A stretch of DNA of 64,000 bases. Source: Buxus sempervirens (taxonomy: Eukaryota; Streptophyta; Magnoliopsida; Buxales; Buxaceae). A model generated the notes under the pieces. It saw only the letters and a program-made list of their open reading frames with translations. It was not told where the DNA came from and did no database searches. Position numbers and translations under genes: made by a program. The stretch spans positions 14,192,858 to 14,256,857 of the forward strand of contig OX387190.1 in the NCBI GenBank assembly GCA_947561395.2, written 5' to 3'. Positions 46,052-59,187 of this stretch are shown here, one piece after another; positions within the stretch are counted from its first letter, which is position 1; each line of letters starts with the position of its first letter.

Positions 46052-46939
46052 TTTTTTATAAAAATAAATAACAAAGTTAATGAAATTTAACTATAGTATG
46101 GTGGCAACAATTATGCTAAAACGGACGACAATAAATATAAATATTGAAAACAAGAGGGATATAGATATAAATATATCATAATATAAGGGTTTGAATACAA
46201 AAACCCTTTATAAAATCCCAAAGAAAACGAGCAGACATAAAAATGTCTTAAAATCAAGTGTAATTTTGTCAAAATATGAGTGAATCCACTTATTTTCCAT
46301 TTCAAATCATTCACAATGTAATTACCTAGTTTGTGTGGGATGTGGGAACTATACAAGGCCTTGGGGATTAGTCAGTGCAAGCATGCTGATTTGGATACCC
46401 CGAGTTCCAAAAATAAATAATTCGCAATGTAATCCAACATGTGAGACATGCATAACTGGTGACACATCTTTTTTGAATAATCAGCTAAAGGGGTCTCAAG
46501 AATTAAGTTAGAACCTTGGGTCTTTAGGGAATGAAATCTTCTACTATGTTTATATGAATTCCCCTACTTTAGTCGTGAGATGCTCTCATGGTGACGGTTT
46601 TTTTCATGAGGGCTTCAGTTGAAACGCCGACAACAATGAAAAGACAGTGAATGTGATATGTTCTGTGAGATGCTCCATATCAAGTGACACCATCTCTTCT
46701 CACTTAGGCACGTGAATAATGCTTGGTTACGCCAAAATGATGGAAAAATATATTAAAACAGCACTTTCCTTTTGGATTGTTTGCATGTAACATCCCCGTT
46801 AAATTTTTTTATATTAACCTAAACCAACTTTTGACTGTTCGTGGTGAAACCACCTTAGAGTTAGAGGAGGCAATTGGCCCTCTTAAAATTTTATTTTTTA
46901 ATTTAAAATATATTTTTTTCTTATATAAATTTATGTTTT

Positions 46940-46941
<2 letters not shown>

Positions 46942-46975
<34 letters not shown>
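46942..46975. repeat. (C)34 homopolymer
   Basis: Thirty-four consecutive C on the plus strand (G on the minus strand), inside transposon-like AT-rich sequence. Assembly length may be unreliable. Confidence 0.9.
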
Positions 46976-47193
46976 TTCAAAATAAAATTTCTTGTTTACC
47001 CATAGCTCATTAAAATTTCTATATTTCATGAAAAGTGTTAATTGAAAATTTTTTAGCCCCCTCAAATTTAGAGTCCTGGTTTTGCTACTGTGGTCAAAGG
47101 TCATTATCGTTGAAGCTTTTAAATGGTGCTAGTGTATGGCTCTCCCAAATTGCGCAAACATACCTTAGAATTTATTTTGCGTTGAAAGAGAAA

Positions 47194-47519
47194 CTCTTTG
47201 GCCTAGAAATGTACCATCAAACTTTTTAGGCTTTTGCTTCTTTTCCACTTTTTCCTCGAAGCCCACACGAAACCCTAGGTATGCAGTTTTGCCCTTTTCA
47301 CAAGTTCTTTCTATTTCCTTCAATATTATATTATTTATTTATTTTTTACAATCTTGCTCTTTGGCTAAGAAATGTCCCATCAAACTTTTTAGGCTTTTGC
47401 TTCTTTTTCACTTTTTCCTCAAAGACCATACGAAACCCTAGGTATGCAGTTCTGCCCTTTTGACAAGTTCTTCCTATTTCCTTCAATATTATATTATTTA
47501 TTTATTTTTTTCAACCTTG
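47194..47519. repeat. 163-bp direct tandem duplication
   Basis: Units 47194-47356 and 47357-47519, about 90 percent alike by eye. Both contain CGAAACCCTAGGTATGCAGT and a closing ATATTATATTATTTATTTAT run. Confidence 0.85.
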
Positions 47520-50500
47520 CTTATAGAAAGAATAAGAAAGGAAAAGAACGAGAAATCAGAGAAACCCTAAAAGAATTTCGATGCTGATTAAGGTAAGGGT
47601 TTTATTTTACTTTATATGATTAATAATGTAAGATCTTCAAAAAAAATAAATTATTAGGAATTTGAAATAATTTTGTGCATTAGTTCATCGTTATAGGGTT
47701 TAATCTTTTGTTTTTTTTGTTTTTTTGTTTTTTTGTTTTTTTTTTTTGTGATTTTTTTATTAGTAAATCATTGAAATCTAGTCGATTTTGCATTTTTTTG
47801 GTGTTTTATAATGGTTTTAATTCATGAGTTATATTTTTGTACCAGTTGTCTAAAACCATACGGGTGTTTTAAGTAGGATTGCCACATGATTCTTTCCTAT
47901 TGTCATATTGTACCATGGTCATCTATGGCCATGGTTTAGTTGTTCTCTGTGTCGTCACATGGCTTCAATAGGGGCCATGGACCTGGTGATCTCTTGTAAA
48001 AGCGTCACATGGACTGTTATCTTAGGATGTTACGTGGCCATCATTATTGCTGTAGTACTTTTTGCCATCACATCACATGGTCTTTATCTTTAAACGACGC
48101 ATGACCAATGAGGTGTAGAATTTTTCTATTATTTTCATTTAAAATGCATTAAATTCCATTTCAACATGCCATGGTCATCCTACTCATAGCATGTTATGGC
48201 TTTACAGCTATGGCTTAGGTTCAACAATATTTGACTTACTTGGGTTCTCTTTGTTGTTATCACATAAATTGTATTTTAACATCATGTGGTCCTTAAAAAT
48301 GTGGAGTGAGAGTCATAATTATTTTTATCAAGTTCACACAGTAATAATTTTAAATGAACTGATTCTACCTCTTTTATGATTTTTTATTAGAGGTATTAAA
48401 ATACTAAAATATGATTGTAGAGAAAAATATCTATTATGAGAAAGTACTAAAATTCTCTTAGGTTTATATATAAGAGAATAAATGTAGACATTAAACATGT
48501 TTAAATGCCTTATTGTATATGAAGCTTTGAGTAAATTATAGTGGATCATGAGAATTGTAACAAATTCTAATCATGATGCTATATGGTCAATTGTATATAA
48601 ATAATTGATGTATTGGTAAATACTGTATATTTTTATTCTAGTGATTGCTTATAAGGGATGACCATCTCCCTAATAAGTTGGTGTTCCTGGGGTTTGAGTC
48701 CTTAAATTTTGAGGAAAATAAGGTTGGGTGCTTGTGTCTCATGGGTTGAAAGCCCCTAAAACCATGATGTACACGTGGAATTATGAGATTTTAATCCCTG
48801 CTGTATTAAAATGGGATCCAAGGATGGTTGATCTTAGCCAAAATTTGGATTGCTCTAGTCGGTGGGCTTGACCGTAATTCCGGTTAGATTTGACATGTGA
48901 ATCATTAGAAGAATGATTTTTATAATTTGTATTTCATGATATAATACATAATTGATTATTACATATGCTTGTACACTTGAATGAATTATTTTGATGGATC
49001 TATTAATTTCATATAATGTAGAATATCATGAATTATTTCTTAAATCTCACTATATAACTTGTGTGTACAGTATGAAATTAACATACTTAAGTTTTATTGG
49101 CTAAAAATTTCACATTATTACTTCATATAAATTAAAGTAACACTTTTTAGTGGGTTGTGAGCTCACCACCCCTTCATATAAACAATTTCAGGTGAGTTGC
49201 ATGACTAGAATCTGAAGAAGCCTAAGTGAAAGTTTCTTAAAGTTTCGTGGCCAATAGTTTAAGTTTTTTACTAGCAACATTGGACTTGGATGTCATATCA
49301 TTAAGAATTTTGTTTTATTTCAGTTGGGATTGTTAAATTGAAATTTTTTAAATTTCATGCTAGGTTTTTTAGAGAAACTTATTTGGATTTATTAAGTATT
49401 ATTAATTTCATCTTGAAAATTGTGTTATTCCTTGAAAATAGTGTAATTGGTATCTTTAAGTCATGTTCGGGTGCTTTGTGATCATACTTCTTTATGTGAC
49501 ACAAGATTTTATTGTTTTTCCTCCAAAAAAAATAAAAAATTAAAAACAAGAACTTTTTTCCTTTAATTAAGAAGCATAAGAAAAAAAGAAAAAAACTTGC
49601 AAATGACTTTCCAAACATTACTTTTATTTATTTATTTTTTTTGGTTGCATTCAAAAGAAGAAAAGTACTTTTAGGAAATAATACCAAATGAAACCAAATT
49701 GTAAGGTCTGTTTCCTTTTATTTTCTTGTAGATTCTAGTTGATTCATATCGTTTGCTATCTTAGCCTGCAAATTTCTCTCATATCACTAGTCACGTGGTG
49801 CAACATATACATGTATCTAAAATATGCTATTGTTTACTTGTAGGTTTGTCAATGGGTCGGATAAAAATCCGAATCCAACCGGATAAGCCAAATAGGGTTC
49901 CCCAATTATATCCGATTATCCAAATATGGATCCGAATGCTCGGATTCGATTATATTCAGATTCGAATATGGATTCACCTATATTTGACTCGATAAAGATT
50001 TGTCCGATTATTTTGTTTTATAAAAAAAAAATTTATAATTTTCTTTGTTCTTCTGATTATTCAAAATTAAATACCAAGATTGCCCTTTAGTGGGTTGATT
50101 CAATGTTTACAACATCGGCTCATATTAGAAAAAACAAACTCGATTCACATATGTTTTGAGGGCATATTTGGTACCCAAGATATAAGTAATGCCTATTACT
50201 TTTAAATGTAAATAATACAAAGGCAAATTTGTCAATTAATATTTTTTCAATTTTAATTTTAATAATGAAACCTCTAAAAGGTAGAGATTCTTACATACGG
50301 AAAATCACAAGTTAGTAAACTGATATTTTAGAAACCTCAAGGGAGAATAAGGATTATTAGAAACCTCAAGGGGTAAAATGTAAATATCCCCCTTTTTTTT
50401 TCCCGGGATAAAAGAAAAACTTATATAAAATTAGAAGGAATATATTCCAAAAATATTTCTAAGTGCTGGAAGGCCTTGACCTACAATGACAGAAAACATA

Positions 50501-52861
50501 TCAGCTTAATGATTTCTCTCTCTTAAATTATTTCATTTTAATATTTTTTTATTTCTATGTTCACTCTGTTTGCCATTAAACAGGTCAATATAAAAGGAAA
50601 GCAATAGTTGGTAAGAGTGCATCCAATCAAGTAAATTAGTAGGGGACTGAATGACGACTGATGGGTTGTTGCCTTTGTCATGTTATTGCAATTTTTATAC
50701 ATTCAACAAAGAAAAGAAACAGTAGGATTCGAAGTTGAAAAAGGAAGTTTGAATTGGAAAGACATGTTCCCATTCACTTTCTTTCTTCTTTTCCCCTTAA
50801 GTTCCGTGAGGCTCAACTAATTATAGAGACATGAGGAAGATTCAACACCAGCTCCATTAAAAATTAGAAAGAAAAATTAAAATTTTGTTTGTTGGTTAGT
50901 CAATGGCTTCCTAATGACAACCACAAAAAGGGAGAAAACGCTCCACCTACTTGAAAAATAAATATTTTTTTTTCTGTTAGTGTGATGTTTTTATTTTATT
51001 TAACTTTTTGGTTGTTGGTTTTTGGTGAAGAAATGTTTTGTATGACCAAGCCAAAGTACAGCTTTTTATTTTATTTTTTCTTGTCCATATTTTTTCTTCC
51101 TTGTAGATCCATTATGGTATTGGTCGCTCAGTAAAAAGCCAATTGACACATATACCCATCACACTTACCTCTTTCATGATCATTGAAACGGGTTTCAAAC
51201 CTAGGTCTTGGAGATTAACCTCCGTTACCATTTGATTATTCACTTTATTTACCGAAAAGAGTCTTGCTGTTTACATAAAACCATTACATGAGGGAAATTA
51301 TCTTCCTTTTGTTATGATCCTTAAAATATCGTTTTAAGTTTAAAAATTCAAGAAATTTTTTTCTAGATAGTCCTAACTTAACAAAGCCAAGTTATTCACT
51401 TTACACGCTTAAAATTTTTTTTTTCATGGACATACAGGTCAAAGAAAATGAGAACCTTAGATGCTTAAAGGCTCAAAACCAAGCAAAATGGTACTTCACC
51501 TTAAAGGAACAGATTTTGAGACCTCCCCTCTATGAAATCCACATTACCATTCTATTTCTATGGCCCCTTAAGTCATGTCTGCAATTTAAGGGTGTAATTT
51601 GGTGGGTTTGGTTTGGTTTCTTGGTTAAATCTGCACCAACTGAATTACAATAAATCAAGCCAAAACATAAACGAACCAAACTAGAAACAAACCCTAAACG
51701 CTGATAATTGCCTTGTTTTCACAATTTTTAAAAATTGCTTGCATATTCCTAAAATAAAATAAAATGAAAAATAACTAAATTATAGTTTATGATGATCATC
51801 ATATAGATTAGGATGCGTCTCGTTGATTGGTCACAACCAGAACCCTCCAACAAGGCTATTATCAAAGTAAAATTATTAAAAAAAAATTTCAAATGCTCGA
51901 GTCTAGGTTAATGCAATTGATTCTATGAACTTTAAACTGCTAATGAGCAGTACAGATTCAATAAGGCATAACTCACTTAAGATAAATCCAAATCAAATGA
52001 AATCAATGGCATTGAAAAGCATATTCAATAAGGAAGATCTGTTATAGAGATAATTTAAAATGTAATTAAAAGGAGCAAGAAATGAACAAATAAAGTTGCT
52101 AGTTCAGCAACTAATTGCATGCTGACTAGATCAACTTTGTACACCTATAAGTAGGGATTGAATCTATATAAATTCTTCGAACTTGACTTAGATTAACTAG
52201 GGATACTCAATTTTCAAATAGATCATGTCTCACTTGGAGATTCATCCATTTGAGGCTTTTGTACATCCTCCAAGTCATGAAATAGATCATGATTGATCCT
52301 GTGTTCTACAACTGAGTAGTACAAGATCAATCAAACATATAAAATTCAAATTAAATTAAAATCAATTCAAATTAATTTTGTTTAAAACTAGACTTATAAA
52401 GGAAGACTAAAAAAATCACTTGAAATTGATTTGAATTAAAATAGGTATGCCATGTTGAACTGACAGATTTTGCAATTGGATTCTATAGAATTCTCAAGCC
52501 TCAAGTGAGCATGGAGTGAAATTCGATCCATGAAAATTGTTTAAATTAATTCATAAGGAGTATGAATATAGATCTTTTAGATGAGATAACTTTTCATTCA
52601 GAAATTCATCCATATGATGAACTTATAAGTTTCTGAAAGTTCATACTCAAACACATATTTTATTTCCAAAAAAACCTTTAAAGCTTACAGAAAAGACATG
52701 GATTTAAGCTTTTGATCCATTTTAAATCAAGGCCGATGTGATGCCTATAACCTTGAAATGAACCAAAATATATTGGATTATGATTTATTTGTAGTTCTCT
52801 ATGAAGTGAGCTCATATCTAAAAATAGCCCTAGAAATGAAAACATTCATGCATGTACATTT

Positions 52862-53936
52862 TGTTGTAAGTTATGAAGGGGAAATCCAACCAAGGAAACC
52901 AAAGAGCAGATAAATCTAACAATATAATCATGAATATGCAGTACAAATACCAAACGAAGAACCTTGAATTTCCAGAATTTAATGTAATTAGTAAATTGAA
53001 TAATAAAACTGTAGATTTGAAAAGACTTATCGTGACCAAGGCGACATTTTCTATTCTTTATACTTGAAACCTTTAGATGCCTCCTACTGGATGATATCCT
53101 TAGTGCGAAGGGCTCCAAGCGTCCGGTTTCCCAGCATTCAAATGTCGAAGACCTAACTATTAGATTGCACAAAAATATTGACGTTGACGAACCCCTTGAG
53201 TGTACTCAGATCAAACCTTTGAGTAATAGAGGAAGAAGAATATGATGAAAACCAAGGGTGTCTCACAGCTGTTTTTCTCACAAAATATGGTTAGAGATCA
53301 TCTCTACAAGATTTGAGAATAAACCCTTTAAATAGGTAGCGAATGGACGCACCGGATCGCTCAAATAGATTAAAAAACTGACACAAAAACCCATCTGACC
53401 GCTTAAGTGCGGGTCGAGTGCAGGAGTAGTGACTTGATCGCTCGAGCGATTAGTCTCACACTATTGCACACCACTCTCAGGTTTACAGAAACAATATTAA
53501 AAAAACACAAACAGAGCCTAGTGTTAGAGACCGCTATTGGTCGCTCAAACGTCCATCTCACGGTGATCAAATGTGAGATTTGGGAATCCAAGCAATATCT
53601 AAACCAAATAAAATAAAATAAAATAAGATAAAATAAATAAATAATAACATGTTAAATATACATGCGCGTGCACATACAACACTACACACCACAACCAACC
53701 AACCGGATGGCGCTGGTGGTGCGCATGTGATTTAAATGCACCCCAAACACATCCACAATAGTCCATAGGACCATGCCCTTGAGGGGACTTCACCCCTTGG
53801 ACTCAGACAATCATATATAAAAAACAAAATCTTTCACTAGATTTCCAATGTGAGATTGGGGTCAAACACAATGAAAGGACGGAAAACAACAACAAGACTC
53901 AATTTTGAGTCTTTCTCATGAACATGAAATACAACG
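52862..53936 (-). mobile_element. Solo LTR-C nested in the decayed LTR
   Basis: A 1075-bp block starting TGTTGTAAG and ending ATACAACG, flanked by cattt on both sides (52857-52861 and 53937-53941). The duplicated copy at 54372-54450 shows the uninterrupted target. TGTTG...CAACA-like ends suggest a Ty1/copia-type LTR. A CTATTTAAAG TATA-like motif on the minus strand (53325-53334) suggests orientation. Confidence 0.7.
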
Positions 53937-54555
53937 CATTTATGTGTATGTGTAAATTTAAAATGCATGCTAAATATCAATGATGTAAATCAATATAGGG
54001 AAGATTTTGATTATAAGATCATTAATTGATCCATAACATCCATTGCCTTCCCAAATTTCAAGAAAAGCCAAAAAAAAAAAAACATAAAACATACACATAC
54101 ACACACACACACGCATCAAAGCAAGTAGATGTCTATATCAAATTGAAGCAAACCTATCTACTTAGGATATAGATCTAGGTGCCTTACCCAAATCTTTTTC
54201 CTGGCTTGCATCTTCACGTTTTACAGCTAGAGAGAAGCTTGAAGTACTTAGATCTAGATAGGTTTATAAACACAAAGAGGCTCTAAGCTAGGAGAACTGC
54301 ACTAAATTAAATAAGATATACTTGTGAGAGGGCTTTCCTTCTTCAGATATGGCCATATGAGCATTGTAAATCTGAAAATAGCCCTAGAAATGAAAACATT
54401 CGTGCTTGTGCATTTATGTGCATGTGTAAATTTAAAATGCATGCAAAATATCAATGTAAATCTATATAGGGAAGATTTTGATTATAAGATCATTAATTGA
54501 TCCATAACATCCATTGCCTTCCCAAAGTTGAAGAAAAGCCAAAAACACACACACA
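53937..54555. repeat. Internal duplication within the decayed LTR
   Basis: The segments 52818-52861 plus 53937-54072, and 54372-54555, are near-identical, for example sharing GGGAAGATTTTGATTATAAG and CCATAACATCCATTGCCTTC. The duplication spans roughly 600 bp once solo LTR-C is removed. Confidence 0.8.
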
Positions 54556-54673
54556 CAAATTGAAAAGATTCGAAGGTCAAAATAAGGAGATCAATTCATT
54601 TAGAGACAGGTTCAAATGTAATAATCAAGTAAATCTTGAGATTTTTCCCATTTGACGAGTTTAATTTGAGAAC

Positions 54674-54698
54674 GGTGCAACTATAAATTAGTTGCACC
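54674..54698. repeat. Perfect 25-bp dyad in U3 of the decayed LTR
   Basis: GGTGCAACT-N7-AGTTGCACC. It lies at a position comparable to the dyad clusters of the younger LTRs and has the same 25-bp overall length, but different bases. Weaker relatives follow up to about 54810. Confidence 0.55.
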
Positions 54699-56147
54699 AC
54701 TAAATATCCACAGTCCAACACAAAAATCAGTGTTGCAAAATTTATCTTGCACCGTGATTAAAACACAGTGTAATACAACTTGCACAGCAGTGTAGAAATA
54801 ACAGTTTGGTACAGCTTTACACAATTTCAGCCCTTATTTTCATCAATAGTAATTATTTACATGAATATTATTTAAGTCAATGTCCTTGTTATTTTTATTC
54901 TCCATTTCCTTAAGATATTACACATAAATAACCAAATATTCCCTCAAAAAAAAATTGAATCCATTAAAAAGTATTTCCATAACAAATTCTAAAGGAATAA
55001 AATGTCAAATTCCCAGTTCATGAATAAAATTTGATTTTCAAGGCCTGGCAAAAAATTGCGTCATTCTAATGCTATAATATTTGTCCAACTTTGAAAGCTC
55101 AAAAATTAAATTATACCAAAACATTACAAAAACATAGATTTGCGGTAAAAAAAATTATCTTGAAAATTTGTCTTCATAAAAATTTCATTTGTTTGGTAAA
55201 AAAATCAGCAAAAATTTTGCAAAAAAATTGACTTTGCACAAAGGTTGATGCCAGGTCCTTCCATTTATGTTTTAGGATTCAAATGGACCATGGATTTTAA
55301 GCCCAATGTTTAAGAGATAAAAATTTTTAATAAAATATTTCTTTTTTAAAATCATGCAATTTTGGGGTATCTACAACAAAAGGAGGGGGAGGGAAGGCGG
55401 ACAAGTCCAACAAAAAATAAAATACGTTTTTGTACTAGTGGCTTAAAAAATTCTAGTGTTTACAACAATAGAATTTTGTAAAAGGTTTCTTTTCTTTTTC
55501 TTTATATTTATACTTTTATTGAATATTTTCATTATTAAAAAGGATAACATCCACAAGGCACAGAATAGAAAATTTACAATTTAGTCTAATCCTATTGAGT
55601 CCAAGAATTATATTGACTAAGCATAAAAGGATTTTATTAAATTCCCACAATTGAAAGATGTTACATGCTCTAAAGAGTTTTTACTTTTATTCGAGAATTT
55701 CAAAAGGGAATTTTTCTTTGAGAATTTATGCTTTCTTGGAAACAATGACAATGGGCCAGCTTCGGCCAGTTTTGAACAAGCCAGAACTTGCTCCTATACC
55801 AAACTTGCTCCTAAACCTATTAGGTTGGCAATGGCCTAAACCTATTAGGTTGGTAATGGGGCGGGGCCGATTGACCCAGCTGACAATAAAACACTAAAAT
55901 ATATATATAAGTAAATTAATTTTATACTTACTTATATATAAGTAAATTATATATAAATATATGTTATATGTGAAGAAATACATATTTTAACATATCAAAG
56001 TCAGGTAAACCTCTACTTGACCCTAATTAGATTTAGGGCTTACCAAACCCTAACCATTAGGGTCAGATCTGAAAGGTTTAACTGATTAACCCACCCTATT
56101 GCAATTCCTATTTCTTAGGCTCTCTTTGGTGAGAATGTCTTAGAGAC

Positions 56148-56244
56148 TGTTTGGTATAACTTTTCAAAGTAAAATTTTTTAAATTTTCTACTTTGTTTCT
56201 ACATTAAAAAGTTGAAAAGTAACTTTGAAAAGTTATACCAAACA
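56148..56244. mobile_element. 97-bp fold-back MITE with perfect 23-bp arms
   Basis: The arms at 56148-56170 and 56222-56244 are perfect reverse complements beginning TGTTTGGTATAACTTTTC. The loop is AT-rich. No target duplication was resolved. Confidence 0.75.
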
Positions 56245-57379
56245 AACTTTTAGAATATTAGCGTGAGATTCTGGGTTTCGTTTTGAGTGCTGTCACTTGG
56301 CATAAAAATGTCAAAGGCCGGGTTAATTGGGAACCCCTTGAAATTGGAACCTTGGTTCGACAAAATCTAATCCGGTTTATGGTCCTTATTATTTTTGTCC
56401 CCCTCTTATGAATTTAGCTTTTTTGTTCTTTAGTCCAACTTCACATGATAACTATGCGTTAATGCCTTGAGTACACCCTCTGTTAATGCCACAATGAGAA
56501 CTCCAACATACACTAAAGGAAGATTTTCATAGCCATCCTTTCTATACTAAAATCAGCTTGAGAGGAGAATTTCTTCCATTAGGTGCAACCGGTATACCGA
56601 GCTATCATATAGTCAATGTTCAAATGTGGGATATTAACACCTGCAATTTGAGCTGCACGTACAAATAGTGAGACCCTGTGGGTGGTATTTTTAAAAGGAC
56701 TGGCCATAATTTCAAAAGTCTCCTATGATATAGAGCGTTTTTTAAAGCGCACACGCATACTTTATATGTAATGTAAAATAAAGCTCATAAAAATGATAAT
56801 AGAAACAAACATCAACTAGTTCTCATCTTCGTTATTTAAACTTAAATGAGGAAGAAAATAAGTAATAAAGAGAAAAAAAAAATGATTGCAATAAAACTTA
56901 AATAAGTAAGAAAAGAAGAGTCGTACTCCTCTTAAAATCTCTGGATTACTAAAAAAAATAAGGGTTGGAAAGAATGGATAAATAATGACCTGGGAGAAGC
57001 CTTTATTTTCTCCTATAACCTTTCTCGAGACAGTCTTAATTCTTCTTTAATTGATTTCCATTAATCATTAAATACCTATAATCTCCTTAGAGTTAAAATA
57101 GGGACATTTAAGTCGAATCATGCTTTAGATAAGCCAAATCGTGATTTAAATTTGAGGCATACCTACAATTTGTAGTCCACGAATTTAGAATGGATTTGGA
57201 TAAAAAGCATAAATTCGCATTTTGAGAGGAGGAACGTGATATGCTTTACATGGATAAATAGTTACTTAAAAAACATAGGGGTACGTGAGTAGGTTTTTAG
57301 AGGACATAGGAGCCAGAAAAAATTTAAAGATTGTTTTTGAGTAACTAAAAATGCCAGCCAGAATCTTGAAATTTTTCCG

Positions 57380-57406
57380 ATAGAATTCGCTTTATTATAG
57401 TATAGA
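57380..57406 (-). mobile_element. Helitron-like 5' terminus
   Basis: On the minus strand A|TCTATACTATAATAAAGCG, a typical Helitron start. The element would extend leftwards; I could not find a matching hairpin-CTRR end, so it may be truncated. Confidence 0.4.
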
Positions 57407-58744
57407 TAATTAGATATCATGCCATTGCGTGCGCCTTTGTGATGCATGTAAATAGTGGAGCCTAGAATTACCTTGGTCATAATTAAGTCATGACAAAGAT
57501 CGGTTTGTGACCATTTTAGAACTCAGAACCGGACGGTGCCGGTTTGGGACCCTCCATTTGAGAGGAGGATGCCAGCTATTTGGGCTGCCTGAGAATTTCT
57601 CAGACAACATATAACTCAAATTTTTGTAGTCCCAGTAGAACTAGAGACCATATCAGTTGGTCCCTCATGCTGAAACATCTGCTGATTCAACGGTGGAGGG
57701 TGTGTACACATAGGCTTCATGCACCTATGTGGACATGTATTTTACTGTTGGACCAATAGATCTTCTAGCCAAGTGCTCCAACAGATTTCTAATGCATGGA
57801 AATTCTTCAACTTTTGTATATCGAGTCAACATTGCCTATGAGAAGTCAACTCAGATGTACCAACTCAATCTATACTATCTATATATATATATATATATAT
57901 ATATAAAGATAATAAGCCCCTTGGGAAGCATGGCAACAACTATGCACGACTTCTCCCAAAAAGCATTTACCTTTTATTGTTAAGGCATCATTAATATGAG
58001 GTTAAAATAGTCAAAACTCTATTTATTCGTTTAAAATCTGGACAATTACAAAGTTGTTCCCTCGCTCTACATGCAGTAATGCTCTACCCATGCACGCTAC
58101 TAGTATCGCCAAAGAGAAATCACAACCTTCAGGTAAGGGTGCTTATTGGGTCGGCCCAGCACGGCACAAACACATTTACCCTGTGCCTGCCGAGCCACGG
58201 GCCGTGCTGTGCTTGACTCATTTATCAATATACCTGGCATGGTATGGCAAAAGGTGGGCCGTGGCCTGCAGGCCACACATAAAAATTTAAAAATATATAT
58301 ATATTAAAGAAGGTCTTTGATAAAAAAAGAAAAGAAAAAAAAAACCATTTATGTAGCATATATGTTCTGCAAAACCTTCTTTACTTTTCTTTTGTAGTCT
58401 TCACACACGTAAACAATTCTTGAAAATGTAACAATACTTACATATTGGTGAAGTATGCCAAAACGAGGAATTGCAAATGTGTTATTTACGTCAATTATTG
58501 CTTGGTTGTCTAAGCAATAATTGATGCAAGTAACACTTTTGCAAATCCTGTTTAATCGTAAAGAGGCAAAAATGAAGAAAGCAAAATGATAACTTTGTAA
58601 GAGCCTTGTTCAAAGATTTGCAAACAGCTAGGCTCAAGGACGCACCCATGTGAGTACTGTGTCTCAGCCGACCATTAGAAAAATCATTGAACATGACTCT
58701 CAGAAGAAAATGAAGAAAGCAAAAAAAAAAAAAAAAAATTGATA

Positions 58745-58863
58745 ACTTTCTTAGAGTCTGGTTAAGAAATTTGCCAATGGTCGGCCTAGGGAAGCCCCCA
58801 TGTGAGCACTCTGCGAAGTCTACCGACCATTGGTCAAATCTCTTAAAAAGACTCTAAGAAAGT
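58745..58863. repeat. Imperfect ~40-bp-arm hairpin inside the hAT-like element
   Basis: The left arm 58745-58784 begins AACTTTCTTAGAGTCTGG. The right arm 58823-58863 is its reverse complement with about four differences. The loop is about 38 bases. Dimensions resemble a small-RNA precursor, which is an inference. Confidence 0.75.
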
Positions 58864-59153
58864 AAGAAGAGGAGAAGAGGTGTGGTTTAGAGTGGGAAAG
58901 GTTAGGCCTATTTATAGAAAACAAAAAGTAGCTTTTTATCACCTCTACCCTCAAATATGACTGTTATTTGGCTATTGAAAGGGTAAAATTTTCAACAAAA
59001 AAAAAAAGGGAGAAAAAAAATCACTTTTTGGAGGGGGGAACGACAAGCCAATTTTTGGCCATGCATGCCGGCACGACGAACCGTTTAGGCCAGCACGCAG
59101 GCACAGCCCAAGTGGGCCCGTCAAGCCGTCATTCCTAGCGGACCATTTGCGCA

Positions 59154-59155
<2 letters not shown>

Positions 59156-59185
<30 letters not shown>
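59156..59185. repeat. (C)30 homopolymer
   Basis: Thirty consecutive C on the plus strand inside the hAT-like element; the poly-Gly open frames on the minus strand are artefacts of it. Confidence 0.9.

Positions 59186-59187
<2 letters not shown>

Larger units (their letters stand above)
46052..51949. other. Intergenic stretch without supported genes
   Basis: AT-rich DNA. TGTAACATCC at 46786 resembles a Ty3/gypsy LTR start, but no matching end was found. A GTCAATGGGTCGG-containing segment at 49850-50010 looks like hAT-derived debris. The poly-C tract and the 163-bp duplication are listed separately. Short open frames here show no domain. Confidence 0.5.
51950..55375 (-). mobile_element. Decayed LTR related to the element 1/2 LTRs
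   Basis: The right end reads CAATTTTGGGGTATCTACA (minus: TGTAGATACCCC...), the diverged terminus of the TGTAGACACCCC family. Inside, in the same order, are TTCACGTTTTACAGCTAG (54212-54229), an ACTAGACTTATAAAGGA block (52388) and an ATTCATCC block (52605) matching LTR1 and LTR2. The left boundary is uncertain. It contains a nested solo LTR (52862-53936) and an internal duplication. Clearly older than the other LTRs. Confidence 0.65.
55376..58133. other. Intergenic stretch, transposon debris
   Basis: No supported gene. A possible decayed hAT-like element at about 55849-56107 has AGGTTGGTAATGG / CCATTGC-like ends but no clear duplication. The fold-back element and a Helitron-like 5' end are listed separately. 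A (TA)n run is at 57883-57903. Confidence 0.45.
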
